Below, piece by piece: positions 8,107 to 16,316 of a stretch of 64,000 bases of DNA (position 1 is the first letter of the stretch; each line of letters opens with the position of its first letter). Under the pieces are notes generated by a model. That model was given only the letters and a program-made list of their open reading frames with translations, was not told the DNA's origin and ran no database searches. This DNA comes from Chloroflexota bacterium (GTDB taxonomy: Bacteria > Chloroflexota > Dehalococcoidia > Lucifugimonadales > Australimonadaceae): assembly GCA_028874795.1 (NCBI GenBank), contig JAPPHT010000010.1, positions 1 through 64,000 of the forward strand, in the 5' to 3' direction. Made by a program: the position numbers and the translations under genes.

Positions 8107-8996
8107 CCACCGACGCTCTCGTCCGCTCCTGGCTGTACGTTCCTGCCCACAAGGAACGCATGATCGCGAAGTCGCTGGAGCTGCCGGCGGACGCCGTCAT
8201 CTATGACTACGAGGACGCGGTCCCGCCCACCGAGAAGGTTGGAGCGCGCGCGGTGCTCGCTGAGGCGCTTCCCGCCGTGCCGCCGGAGGGCACGCCCCGG
8301 CGGTACGTCCGGGTGAACCATCCCCGCCACGAGCACCTCTTCGGCGACGACCTCCGAGCGGCGCTCGACCTCAACGTGGAAGGCATCGTCATCCCCAAGG
8401 TGGAGAGCGCCGCCCAGGTGCAGGGCGTCAGCGCCGCGATCGCGTACGAAGAGGAGCGCCTGGGCATCGAGCCCGGCTCGACGCGCCTCCAACTGCTCAT
8501 CGAGAGCCCGCTCGGCGTCGTGAACGCGTACGCCATCTGTGCCGCCGACCCGCGCGTCATCGCAGTGCAGTTCGGCGGCGAGGACTTCTCCCGCGAGATG
8601 GGGCTGCCGCTGGTCCGCACCGGCGAGGCGAGGGAGTTGCTTTACCAGCGGGCAGCCGTCGCGACCGCATGTGCCGCCGCGGGCGTGCAGCCCATCGACG
8701 TCATCTGGACAGCGCTCAACGACCTCGATGGCCTCGCTCGTGAGGCGGCGCAGGCTCGCAGGCTCGGCTTCACGTCCAAGGCCGTCATACACCCGTCGCA
8801 GATCGAGACGGTCAACGCTGCGTTCAGCCCCACCCCGGAGGAAATCGCCTACGCCCGGGAGGTCATCGCCGCCCTGGACGAGGCCGTCGCGCAGGGCACC
8901 GGCGTGCTCAACTACCAGGGCGCCTTTCTCGAGGAACCCGTCATCGCCCGCGCCCGCCGCACGCTCGAACTTGCCGAACGCTTCAACGTGGGGTAG
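8103..8996 (+). CDS. CitE/HpcH-type CoA-ester lyase
   Basis: A 297-residue TIM-barrel lyase of the malyl/citramalyl/citryl-CoA lyase group. Conserved parts are the start RSWLYVPAHKERMIAKSLELPADAVIYDYEDAV, RVNHP for CoA binding, the metal Glu in LLIESPLGVVNAYAI, and the metal Asp region QFGGEDFSREMG. The C-terminal GFTSKAVIHPSQIETVN is typical of active CoA-ester lyases. It would split a 3-hydroxyacyl-CoA into acetyl- or propionyl-CoA plus a 2-oxo acid. Its start overlaps the HicA stop, so it shares translation with the toxin module. Confidence 0.88.
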   Translation: MTTDALVRSWLYVPAHKERMIAKSLELPADAVIYDYEDAVPPTEKVGARAVLAEALPAVPPEGTPRRYVRVNHPRHEHLFGDDLRAALDLNVEGIVIPKVESAAQVQGVSAAIAYEEERLGIEPGSTRLQLLIESPLGVVNAYAICAADPRVIAVQFGGEDFSREMGLPLVRTGEARELLYQRAAVATACAAAGVQPIDVIWTALNDLDGLAREAAQARRLGFTSKAVIHPSQIETVNAAFSPTPEEIAYAREVIAALDEAVAQGTGVLNYQGAFLEEPVIARARRTLELAERFNVG

Positions 8997-9015
8997 GCAG
9001 GATCCCACGGAGAGC

Positions 9016-9380
9016 TTATGGCTCCAGGGCGCGATAGTCCCGGAGGTCCAGGCATCTGTCGAAGGTCGCCTTATCGATGTGGACCAACCCGTCCTGCGTA
9101 AACAAAACCCCATGACTCCTCATCGCGCGCAGCTTGTTGGACCAGAAGCCGTGCCAGAATCTCTGGCTGGGGCCGTGCCGGGGATCAGGCACACCTGTAT
9201 AGAAGCGGACCTCTGTGCGAATACGTCCCGGCGGCCGGGATACGAGCGCGTCGGCAAGCTTCTCAACGTCGTAGCTCGGCCACGTATATGGTGAGGGAGA
9301 AGGGGAGGCGGCAGACCCCAGGCGGCCTTCGCCAGGTGGTAGAGGTTCTGGCCATCTACGAATACGATTGTGCGCAGCAT
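9016..9380 (-). pseudogene. Frameshifted, truncated NYN-domain (PIN-like) nuclease
   Basis: Two frames on the - strand make up one NYN domain. The first (from the ATG at 9380) gives MLRTIVFVDGQNLYHLAKAAWG, with the conserved first Asp and DGQN. The second frame continues from about 9300 with WPSYDVEKLADAL, VRFYTGVPDP and FWSNKLRAMRSHGV, ending at 9016. The shift lies in about 9300-9330, in a run of CCTCCCCTTCTCCC. The joined product would be about 120 residues, short of the usual 180-200, so the 3' half with later acidic residues is also lost. A sequencing indel could explain the shift but not the truncation. Confidence 0.7.
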
Positions 9381-9545
9381 TTAAACGAAACACCCGCCCC
9401 GGGAGTGCTGGCTGCGCCAGCCCCTGGGGGCGGGGAGGAAGTGACTGCCACCTTACGGCCCTCGGGAACCGTTTGCAACCCCCATTGGACAACGCCCCGC
9501 ACCCGCCGTACAGTACCCCCAACGCCACGACCCAGGAGGCGCACG

Positions 9546-10277
9546 ATGGCTGAGCAGCAGCGCGAGGCACTGTCCGCCGGCGAGTTCATCGAACTGCTCG
9601 AGCAGACGCGGGCTGAGTTTCTCGAAGGCAAGTCCCCGTACCGGGGAGACAGCACCACCGGCAGGACGAAAGAGGAGATAGCAGCCTCCAAGCGCCGCTT
9701 CCACACCGGCGGCGACCCCAACCACCGCTTCGAGGGCGAGCGCTACCTCCACGTGACCGACAAGGCGATACGCCGGAAGCAGCTGCGGAAACTCGTGGAT
9801 GAGGGAGGCCAGACCACGGTCGGCGGCCCGATGCCGAGCCACCCCATCCTCGCGCGGTGGCACTCGCTGGAGATGGGCCTCTCCGACGCCGAGATCGACG
9901 CGCTGGAGAAGGAGGACACCCCCGCCGAAACGCTCGTGAAGGAAGGCTGGTGGTTCGACCTGCAACGCTCCTCTCACTGGGCGGTCGCTCTCAGCAGCGC
10001 GCTGGTCGGCGAGGGCTCCAAGCGCCTCCCCGGCGCGGTTGAGCACTACGAGAAGCTGATCGAGGACGCCCGCGAGCACTACGCCTCGCTCGGCGTCGAG
10101 AACGTGGACAGGGCGGTGCAGCTCCTGATCGAGCACGCGCCGTTCGGCGCCGACATGGAGCACGCCATGTTCGGCGAGGAGGTCGTCCGCGAGACCGCCA
10201 CCACCGCCGAGGTCCAGGACGAGATGCGGCGCGCGTTCATCCTCACGATGCAGCGCAACACCCGCGACAGGGTGTAG
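9546..10277 (+). CDS. Haem-oxygenase-fold (PqqC/TenA-like) protein 1
   Basis: A 243-residue all-helical protein, placed by its general pattern with PqqC/TENA-like or iron-containing redox proteins. His-rich segments include RFHTGGDPNHRFEGERYLHV, MPSHPILARWHSLEMGL and LIEHAPFGADMEHAMFGEE; the last resembles metal-ligand helices. It starts at 9546 after a CAGGAGGC site. It lies 3 bp before a second protein of similar fold at 10281, which suggests a heteromeric enzyme. The reaction is unknown; assignment to the haem-oxygenase-like diiron oxidases is inference from fold-like features only. Confidence 0.5.
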   Translation: MAEQQREALSAGEFIELLEQTRAEFLEGKSPYRGDSTTGRTKEEIAASKRRFHTGGDPNHRFEGERYLHVTDKAIRRKQLRKLVDEGGQTTVGGPMPSHPILARWHSLEMGLSDAEIDALEKEDTPAETLVKEGWWFDLQRSSHWAVALSSALVGEGSKRLPGAVEHYEKLIEDAREHYASLGVENVDRAVQLLIEHAPFGADMEHAMFGEEVVRETATTAEVQDEMRRAFILTMQRNTRDRV

Positions 10278-10280
10278 CGC

Positions 10281-11066
10281 GTGGGTAACCAACCGCCGTT
10301 CAGACCGGACGAACTCCTCACGCCTCCGATGCAGGGGACGGCGTTCGTCCACTTCCTCCAGCGGGAGAAGACGCGTAAGCACCCGGCTGCGCCGCCGTTC
10401 CTCCACGCGCTCGTCCGCGGCGAACTCTCCATCGAGCAGCTCCGGATGTGGGTGCAGGACCTCTATCCGTACTGGAACGAGGGCCTCGTCTTCGCCACGG
10501 GTGCGGTCTACATCAAGACGAACGACGAGCCCAGTCGCACGCAGATGCTCCGCCGCATGGTGGATGTCGAGGGCAAGGAGGTCGTCAACGACCTCACCGG
10601 AGCGACCACGCCTGCCTACGAGGAGCTGTGGCTCCGTTTCGGCGAGGGCATCGGCGTCTCACGGGAGGAGGTGCTGGAGTGGCGGCAGTTCACCCGCACC
10701 TACTTCTCCATGCGGACGCTCATGACCTACTCCCGCTACTGGGACTGGACCTGGCTTGACGGCGTCGCCACCTGGTACGCGGCGGACCTCTACTGGCGCG
10801 AGTACTACGGCGCGGCGCGTCAGGCGCTCGTGGATCGGTACGGCGTCGCCGAAGACGCGCTCGAGTTCTTCGACGTGCTCCTGGGCGATCTCGCCACGCA
10901 CCTGCCCTGGGAGGAGGAGGCGCTGGCGTACTGGGCCTGCACGACGGAGCGACAGCTCACCGCGGCCCGCGCCTTCCGCGAGCGGCTGGACATCGAGTAC
11001 CAGCTCCTCTTCGCCCTCAACGAGGCCCGCACCGCCGAACGCCTCCCGTTCCAGGTCCCGGCGTAG
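10281..11066 (+). CDS. Haem-oxygenase-fold (PqqC/TenA-like) protein 2
   Basis: A 261-residue helical protein of PqqC/TenA type. The segment GELSIEQLRMWVQDLYPYWNEGLVFATGAVYIKTND is characteristic of PqqC-like proteins, as is YGVAEDALEFFDVLLGDLATHL..EEEALAYWACTTERQL. The start is GTG at 10281, three bases after the previous stop, so the pair is one transcriptional unit. No pqqABDE genes are nearby, so it is unlikely to make PQQ. It may be an oxidase or cofactor-handling subunit paired with its neighbour. Confidence 0.65.
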   Translation: MGNQPPFRPDELLTPPMQGTAFVHFLQREKTRKHPAAPPFLHALVRGELSIEQLRMWVQDLYPYWNEGLVFATGAVYIKTNDEPSRTQMLRRMVDVEGKEVVNDLTGATTPAYEELWLRFGEGIGVSREEVLEWRQFTRTYFSMRTLMTYSRYWDWTWLDGVATWYAADLYWREYYGAARQALVDRYGVAEDALEFFDVLLGDLATHLPWEEEALAYWACTTERQLTAARAFRERLDIEYQLLFALNEARTAERLPFQVPA

Positions 11067-11125
11067 CGCTGCGCGCGGCCCGGGCTGCATCGTGCCATCC
11101 TTCCTGCGTCATTCCCGCCCCTTTC

Positions 11126-11306
11126 GTCATTCCCGCGAAAGCGGGAACCCAGAGTGCGCGTCGGCGCACGCGGCGGGGCTGGGTCGAGAGGTGGCTGGCT
11201 CCCTCTCCTGAGGGAGAGGGCAACGCGCTTCAGCGCGTGGGTGAGGGCCCTCGGTGGTGTGGGGAGGTGCTGCCTCGTGTAGGGGCGCCTCTTGTGGGTG
11301 CCCAGC
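11126..11306 (+). repeat. Dispersed hairpin repeat cluster A1-B1-E1
   Basis: The spacer between 11067 and 11380 holds three repeat units in the + orientation. A1 (from 11126) is ATTCCCGC-gaaa-GCGGGAAc followed by CCAGAGTG. B1 (11200-11249) is a CTCTCC/GGAGAG hairpin, then ACGCGC-ttca-GCGCGT and GGGTGAGGGC. E1 (11279-11306) is a TAGGGGCGCCTCTTGTGGGTG unit. Apart from these I see no gene in the spacer. Confidence 0.85.
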
Positions 11307-11380
11307 GGGAGCGCAGGGCTGTACGCCTCCCGCCGCGCCCGTTACAGTACCCCCCATCCCGGAGGGAGGACTCGCACCGC

Positions 11381-11890
11381 ATGGGCATCAAGACCGGCTG
11401 GGAAGGACGCTACTTCGATGACCTCCAGGTAGGCGACGTCTACCGCTCGTCCGTCGGCAGGACGCTGCTGGAGGCCGACAACACCTGGATGACGCTGCTC
11501 ACCAACAACGACAACCAGATCCACTTCAACACCGAGTACGCCAAGAACACCCAGTTCCAGCGACCGCTGATGAACAGCCTCGTCACGCTCGCCGTCGTCA
11601 CCGGCCTGACTGTGCCGGACGTGAGCCGCAACGGCATCAACCTCGGCTGGGACAAGGTGCGCCTGCCGCACCCCGTCTTCGCGGGTGACACCCTCTGGTC
11701 CGAGACGGAGGTCGTCTCGACCCGCGAGTCGAAGTCCGACCCGCGCCGCGGCATCGTGCACATCAAGACGCGCGGACTGCAGCAGAACGGCGTCACCGTC
11801 ATCGAGTTCGAACGCGACATCATGGTCTGGAAGCGGGAGCACGCACCCAGCAACGACGTGTTCCCCGAGCCCGCCCCGCAGTCGGCATAA
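11381..11890 (+). CDS. MaoC family (R)-hydratase/dehydratase
   Basis: A 169-residue hot-dog-fold protein of the MaoC-like dehydratase family, which hydrates enoyl-CoAs such as crotonyl-, mesaconyl- or itaconyl-type substrates. It has the entry segment YFDDLQVGDVYRSSVGRTLLEADN, the catalytic-region helix NDNQIHFNTEYAKNT (Asp and His pair) and PVFAGDTLWSETEV. It starts at 11381 after GGAGGGAGGA, 12 bp before a MmgE/PrpD gene with its own AAGGAGG. It is a plausible partner for the CitE-type lyase at 8103. Confidence 0.88.
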   Translation: MGIKTGWEGRYFDDLQVGDVYRSSVGRTLLEADNTWMTLLTNNDNQIHFNTEYAKNTQFQRPLMNSLVTLAVVTGLTVPDVSRNGINLGWDKVRLPHPVFAGDTLWSETEVVSTRESKSDPRRGIVHIKTRGLQQNGVTVIEFERDIMVWKREHAPSNDVFPEPAPQSA

Positions 11891-11902
11891 GGAGGCATCG
11901 TC

Positions 11903-13288
11903 ATGGCAACCGGCATAACGGATGCGCTGGTCGACTACGCGCAGACGCTCAAGTATGAGGACATCCCGCCGGAGGTGCTGGAGCGCACCAAGCAGATGCT
12001 GCTCGACTTCCTCGGCGTCGCCTACGGGGGGCTCCTCACCGGCGAGTCGTCCGGCCCCGTCATCGACGGCGTGCTGGACCTCGCGTCGGGCGCCGCAGGG
12101 GAGAGCGCCGTCCTCGGACGACCGGAGCGGCTTCCGGCGCACTACGCTGCGCTCCTCAACGCCACCTTCGCCCACAGCATGGACTTCGACGACACCCACC
12201 GCGACGCCGTCATCCACATCGGCACGCCGCTCTTCGCCACGCTGCTCGCGCTCGCCGACGAGCACGCGTCTACCGGACGCGCGGTATCCGGGCGCGATTT
12301 CCTCACCGCCGCCGTCATCGGCTACGACGTCACGGGCAAGATCGGCAAGGCGCACGGCGGCTCCATGCACGCGCGCGGCTTCCACCCAACGGCCACCACA
12401 GGCATCTTCGGCTGCTCCGCCGCGGGCGCGCGCCTGCTTGGCTACTCCGCTCAGCAGACCGCGAACGCGATGGGCCTGAACGTGAGCCAGTCCGCGGGCT
12501 CCACGCAGTTCCTGGAGAACGGCTCGTGGAACAAGCGCTTCCACACCGGCCTCGCCGCGCACAACGCCGTGATGAGCCTCGTCATGGCCCGCCACGACTA
12601 CCTCGGCGCGACGTCGCCCATAGAGGGGAGCCGCGGCTACTTCGCGCTCTACGCCGGCGCGGGCGCCGACGCCTCACGGGCGCTGGACGGCCTCGGCAGC
12701 GACTTCGAGGTGATGAACACCGCCGTCAAGCCATACCCCTGCTGCCGCTACAGCCACGCTACCATCGACGCCGTCGCCGACATCGTCCGCGCCGAGTCGC
12801 TCGCCTCGCCTGACATCGACGGCATCGAGATCGCGATGGGCGAGACCGGCTACGGGCTCGTGGCCGACCCGGTGGAGATGAAGCGCGTCCCGTCCAACGT
12901 CGTCGAGGGGCAGTTCAGCGTCTACTTCGCTGCCGCGGCCACGGCGGGGAAGGGCGGCTACGCCTGGGACGCCTACGACCGTCTTGACGACGCCGAGGTG
13001 CGGCGCCTCATGCAGCGCACCAGCGTCACGCTCGCCGAGGGCATCGGTGCGGGGATGGAGTCGGTCGTCGCGGTGCGTACGGCAGATGGGCGCACCATCG
13101 AGCGCACCGTTGCGTTCCCGAAGGGCGAGCCGGAGAACCCCATGACGTGGGAGGAGATGCAGGCCAAGTTCACCGAGTGGAGCGCACCCGTCATCGGAGC
13201 CGAGCGCGCCGCGCAGGTCATCGGGAGCGTCGCCTCGCTCGAGTCCCTCTCCTCGATGAGCGAACTCACCGCCAACCTCGGCGCCTAA
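11903..13288 (+). CDS. MmgE/PrpD family protein
   Basis: A 461-residue member of the MmgE/PrpD family, which includes 2-methylcitrate dehydratase and cis-aconitate decarboxylase. Conserved segments are FAHSMDFDDTHRDAVIHIG (about residues 89-107), GYDVTGKIGKAHG, ARGFHPTATTGIFG and KPYPCCRYSHATIDA with the substrate-loop residues. The full family length is present. It follows the MaoC gene by 12 bp. Which family activity it has cannot be read from sequence; decarboxylase, dehydratase and isomerase members are all known. Confidence 0.9.
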   Translation: MATGITDALVDYAQTLKYEDIPPEVLERTKQMLLDFLGVAYGGLLTGESSGPVIDGVLDLASGAAGESAVLGRPERLPAHYAALLNATFAHSMDFDDTHRDAVIHIGTPLFATLLALADEHASTGRAVSGRDFLTAAVIGYDVTGKIGKAHGGSMHARGFHPTATTGIFGCSAAGARLLGYSAQQTANAMGLNVSQSAGSTQFLENGSWNKRFHTGLAAHNAVMSLVMARHDYLGATSPIEGSRGYFALYAGAGADASRALDGLGSDFEVMNTAVKPYPCCRYSHATIDAVADIVRAESLASPDIDGIEIAMGETGYGLVADPVEMKRVPSNVVEGQFSVYFAAAATAGKGGYAWDAYDRLDDAEVRRLMQRTSVTLAEGIGAGMESVVAVRTADGRTIERTVAFPKGEPENPMTWEEMQAKFTEWSAPVIGAERAAQVIGSVASLESLSSMSELTANLGA

Positions 13289-13293
13289 AGTCC

Positions 13294-13412
13294 GTCATTC
13301 CCGCGAAGGCGGGAATCCAGAGTGACCGACAGGTCACACGGGTGGTGCGGTGTGTGGCGTCCTGCCCCTCTCCGTCAGGAGAGGCCTGCGCCCTTGACGC
13401 GCGGGTGAGGGC
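13294..13412 (+). repeat. Composite dispersed repeat A2-B2
   Basis: It starts five bases after the MmgE/PrpD stop. A2 has hairpin 1 ATTCCCGC-gaag-GCGGGAAT, spacer CCAGA, and hairpin 2 GTGACC-gaca-GGTCAC. About 70 bp later B2 has CTCTCC-gtca-GGAGAG and ends with GCGGGTGAGGGC. The + orientation is the same as in the other copies in this part of the window. Confidence 0.88.
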
Positions 13413-13454
13413 TCTCGGCGGGGCAGGTGGTAACTTGGACGACGGAGGAGGGCC

Positions 13455-14204
13455 ATGGCGAATCGCCTCAACAACAAAGTCGCCGTCATCACCGGCGCGG
13501 CGAGCGGGCAGGGGCGTCTCGCGGCCCAACTGTTCGACCGCGAGGGCGCGGCGCTCGTGCTCGCCGACCTCGACGCCGACGGCCTTGCGGAGACTGCCGC
13601 CTCACTCACCGGCGAGGCCGTGACCGTTGTCGGCGACCTCACCCAGGAGGACGCCAACGAGCGCCTCGCGCAAGCGGCGCTGGACGCACACGGACGCATC
13701 GACGCCCTCTACAACGCCGCAGGACTGGTGCGGTTCAGCATGCTCCACGAGACGAGCCTCGAGGACTGGCGCTTCGTGCTCGACCACGAGCTGACGATGG
13801 TCTTCCTCACCTGCAAGCACGTCCTGCCTTCCATGATGGAAGCGGGCAGGGGCTCCATCGTCAACATATCGTCAGTGTCCGGCTACGCTGGAGGCTCGAA
13901 GCGCCACCCGGCGCACGCCGCGGCGAAGGCGGCCATCGCCGGCCTCACGAAGCAGATGGCGGTTGAGTACGGCCCGTACGGCATCCGCTGCAACGCCATC
14001 GCGCCCGGTTTCCTCGTCTACGCGGAGGGGCAGCGGCGCATCGCAGGCCAGAGCGGCTCCGGCCCGCCGAAGGAGGCCGTCCCGCTCGGCAGGCACGTCG
14101 CACCGGAGGACACCGCCCTCTGCGCCCTCTACCTCGCCTCCGACGAGTCAGCGATGGTCAACGGCCAGACCATCGTCCTCGACGGCGGACGCTCCATCGC
14201 CTGA
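13455..14204 (+). CDS. Short-chain dehydrogenase/reductase with His at the catalytic Tyr position
   Basis: A 249-residue classical SDR with the nucleotide motif TGAASGQGR near the N-terminus, ADLDAD for NAD-type specificity, NAAG, and the NISSVSG segment with the catalytic Ser. Where the family has YxxxK the sequence reads H-A-A-A-K (HPAHAAAKAAI). The Lys is kept but the proton-donating Tyr is His (codon CAC). The C-terminal CNAIAPGFL and MVNGQTIVLDGG are standard. It may be a modified or inactive reductase, or a single base error (TAC to CAC). Start at 13455 after GGAGGAGGG. Confidence 0.88.
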   Translation: MANRLNNKVAVITGAASGQGRLAAQLFDREGAALVLADLDADGLAETAASLTGEAVTVVGDLTQEDANERLAQAALDAHGRIDALYNAAGLVRFSMLHETSLEDWRFVLDHELTMVFLTCKHVLPSMMEAGRGSIVNISSVSGYAGGSKRHPAHAAAKAAIAGLTKQMAVEYGPYGIRCNAIAPGFLVYAEGQRRIAGQSGSGPPKEAVPLGRHVAPEDTALCALYLASDESAMVNGQTIVLDGGRSIA

Positions 14205-14213
14205 CCTGTTCTC

Positions 14214-14530
14214 TGTCATGTTGAGCGGAGCCCGTGGGCGGAGTCGAAACATCTCTCGGAGAAGCGGCGCGGACGTTCCCACCATTCTCGCCTTCCCCCG
14301 TCATTCCCGCAAAAGCGGGAATCCAGAGTGACCGCCAAGTCACACGGGGGGGGTGTGGTGCGGGGCTTGGCGTCCTGTCCCCTCTCCGTCAGGAGAGGCC
14401 CGCACCCTTGGTGCGGCGGGTGAGGGTGAACCGGTGGAGTTGGGGAGCGCCTGATCGGGGGAGCGCAGAGGGGGACCCTCTCTGCCACGGGCTTTAGCCC
14501 GCGGGCGTCTGGGGGTGTCCCCCACAACGC
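14214..14530 (+). repeat. Dispersed repeat cluster C1-A3-B3 with further hairpins
   Basis: The 417-bp spacer between the SDR and the flavoprotein is almost wholly repeats and has no gene. C1 (14214-14260) is TGTCATGTTGAGCGGAG... AGTCGAAACATCTCT. A3 (from 14300) has hairpin ATTCCCGC-aaaa-GCGGGAAT and then GTGACC..AAGTCAC. B3 (14380-14427) has CTCTCC-gtca-GGAGAG and GCACC-ctt-GGTGC, a compensatory version of the second stem. Then follow CGGGC-ttta-GCCCG (about 14489-14505) and GGGGG-tg-TCCCCC (about 14511-14523). Confidence 0.85.
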
Positions 14531-14621
14531 ACCGGGCGGTGGGTGGGAAGAACTGCGTCTGCCAGGGGGAGCCAGAGCGATCCGGCGCGAGGCGCACTCC
14601 AACGTGCTAACCTAACCCGCC

Positions 14622-16112
14622 ATGAGCACGACAAACGCAAACACAGCAGACATCATCGTTATCGGCGCGGGCAACGCCGCCCTCTGCGCCGCGCTCGCCG
14701 CCCGCGAGGCCGGGAGGAGCGTCATCGTCCTCGAGAAGGCCCCGGAGCCGATGCGCGGCGGCAACACCTACTTCACCGGCGGCGCCATCCGCTTCTCCTA
14801 CAAGGGCATCGACGAGGTCGTGCAGCTCGTGCCGGACCTCTCCCAGGCCGAGCTCGACGTGATGGAGGTCGGCTCCTACACCGAGGCCAAGTACTTCGAG
14901 GACCTCATGCGCGTCACGGAAGGCCTCTCCGACCAGGAGATGGCCGACACCCTCGTCCGGCAGTCGTTCCCCACCATGAAGTGGATGTACGAGCAGGGCG
15001 TCCGCTTCGTGCCGTCGTGGACGCACCAGGCGTTCAAGGTGGAAGGGAAGTTCCGTTTCTGGGGCGGCCTCTGTCTGCAGGCCGTCGGGGGCGGGAAGGG
15101 CCTCTCCGACCAGCTCTTCGAGATCGCCATCGAGCGCGGCGTCGACGTGCGGTACGACCACACCGCGATGCGACTGGAGCAGGACGACGCCGGACGGGTG
15201 AACGGCGTCACCGTGCGCACGCCGGACGGCAGGCAGACCCTGACCGGCGATGCGGTCGTGCTCGCGTGCGGCGGCTTCGAGGCCAACCCGGAGATGCGCG
15301 CCCGCTACCTCGGCCCCGGCTGGGAGCTCGCCAAGGTGCGCGGCGTCCGCTACAACACCGGCGACGGCCACAAGATGGCGTTCGACGTCGGCGCGCAGGC
15401 GTTCGGCCACTACAGCGGATGCCACGCCGTCGCCTGGGACCTCAACGCGCCCCCATTCGGCAACCGCTCCATCACCGACCTCTACCAGAAGCACTCGTAC
15501 CCGTTCGGCCTCATCGTGAACGTGGACGGCAAACGGTTCGTCGACGAGGGCGCGGACTTCCGCAACTACACCTACGCCAAGTACGGCAAGCAGATCCTCT
15601 TCCAGCCGGAGCGCGCCGCCTTCCAGCTGTTCGACCAAAAGACGCTCCACCTGCTGCGCGATGAGTACCGCATCCCCCAGGTCACGAAGGGCGAAGCCGA
15701 CACCATCGAGGGGCTCGCGGACCAACTCGGCATCGACCCGGACGGGCTCGCGCAGACCGTCGCCGAGTACAACGCCGCCTGCCGCCCCGGCGACTACAAC
15801 CCCACGGTGCTGGATGGCGTCCATACGGAAAATATCGAGCCGCCCAAGACCAACTGGGCGCTCCCGCTCGACACCCCGCCGTATGAAGGCTACGCCGTGA
15901 CCTGTGGCATCACGTTCACGTTCGGCGGGCTGCGCATCGACCGCCGCGCGCAGGTGATGGACACCACCGACAACCCCATCCCCGGCCTCTACGCCGCGGG
16001 CGAGATCGTCGGCGGCCTCTTCTACCACAACTACGCAGGCGGAGCGGGACTCATGCAGGGCTCCGTCTTCGGAAAGATCGCCGGCTCCTCCGCCGCCGAG
16101 GACGTGGGGTAG
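14622..16112 (+). CDS. FAD-dependent tricarballylate dehydrogenase-like flavoprotein
   Basis: A 496-residue flavoprotein of the fumarate reductase/succinate dehydrogenase group, closest in pattern to TcuA, which oxidises tricarballylate to cis-aconitate. The N-terminal FAD motif VIGAGNAALCAALAAREAG, then LEKAPEPMRGGNTYFTGGAIRF, is TcuA-like. Later come VVLACGGFEAN, the active-site region KRFVDEGADFRNYTYAKYGKQ, and the C-terminal GLYAAGEIVGGLFYHNYAGGAGLMQGSVFGKIAG. It stands alone between repeat-filled spacers; no TcuB-type electron partner lies next to it. Confidence 0.85.
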   Translation: MSTTNANTADIIVIGAGNAALCAALAAREAGRSVIVLEKAPEPMRGGNTYFTGGAIRFSYKGIDEVVQLVPDLSQAELDVMEVGSYTEAKYFEDLMRVTEGLSDQEMADTLVRQSFPTMKWMYEQGVRFVPSWTHQAFKVEGKFRFWGGLCLQAVGGGKGLSDQLFEIAIERGVDVRYDHTAMRLEQDDAGRVNGVTVRTPDGRQTLTGDAVVLACGGFEANPEMRARYLGPGWELAKVRGVRYNTGDGHKMAFDVGAQAFGHYSGCHAVAWDLNAPPFGNRSITDLYQKHSYPFGLIVNVDGKRFVDEGADFRNYTYAKYGKQILFQPERAAFQLFDQKTLHLLRDEYRIPQVTKGEADTIEGLADQLGIDPDGLAQTVAEYNAACRPGDYNPTVLDGVHTENIEPPKTNWALPLDTPPYEGYAVTCGITFTFGGLRIDRRAQVMDTTDNPIPGLYAAGEIVGGLFYHNYAGGAGLMQGSVFGKIAGSSAAEDVG

Positions 16113-16123
16113 GCCAAGCCTTC

Positions 16124-16173
16124 GTCATTCCCGCGAAGGCAGGAATCCAGCGTGCCCGCCAGGGCACACGGGG
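16124..16173 (+). repeat. Dispersed repeat A4
   Basis: Ten bases after the flavoprotein stop. Hairpin 1 is ATTCCCGC-gaag-GCaGGAAT (one mismatch); hairpin 2 is GTGCCC-gcca-GGGCAC, which differs from the common GTGACC/GGTCAC by a compensated pair. + orientation. The rest of the 417-bp spacer to 16529 has no gene; it holds the direct repeats at 16288-16316. Confidence 0.85.
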
Positions 16174-16287
16174 TGGGGTAGGGGAAGGTGCAATGCGACA
16201 TCCCCCCATTGCGCGGTCGCCCCACGCCCGCCTACGCTGGAAGCCAGCCCCGCTGCACCCGAACCCGGCTTGCCGGTCCACGAGTGA

Positions 16288-16316
16288 ATGTTGCCAGATG
16301 TTACCGGATGTTACCG
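16288..16316 (+). promoter_or_regulatory. Three 10-bp direct repeats (ATGTTRCCRG)
   Basis: Three contiguous copies read ATGTTGCCAG, ATGTTACCGG and ATGTTACCG, exactly one helical turn apart, about 215 bp upstream of the gene at 16530. This spacing is typical of a regulator binding cooperatively on one DNA face. No regulator gene is adjacent. Function is inferred. Confidence 0.4.

Noticed and set aside
6530..8200. A 556-codon - strand frame
   Set aside because: Antisense of acyl-CoA dehydrogenase, HicBA and the lyase start; no recognisable motifs.
9288..9545. N-terminal extension of the first haem-oxygenase-fold gene
   Set aside because: The extension overlaps the NYN pseudogene antisense and has no ribosome site, whereas the ATG at 9546 follows CAGGAGGC.
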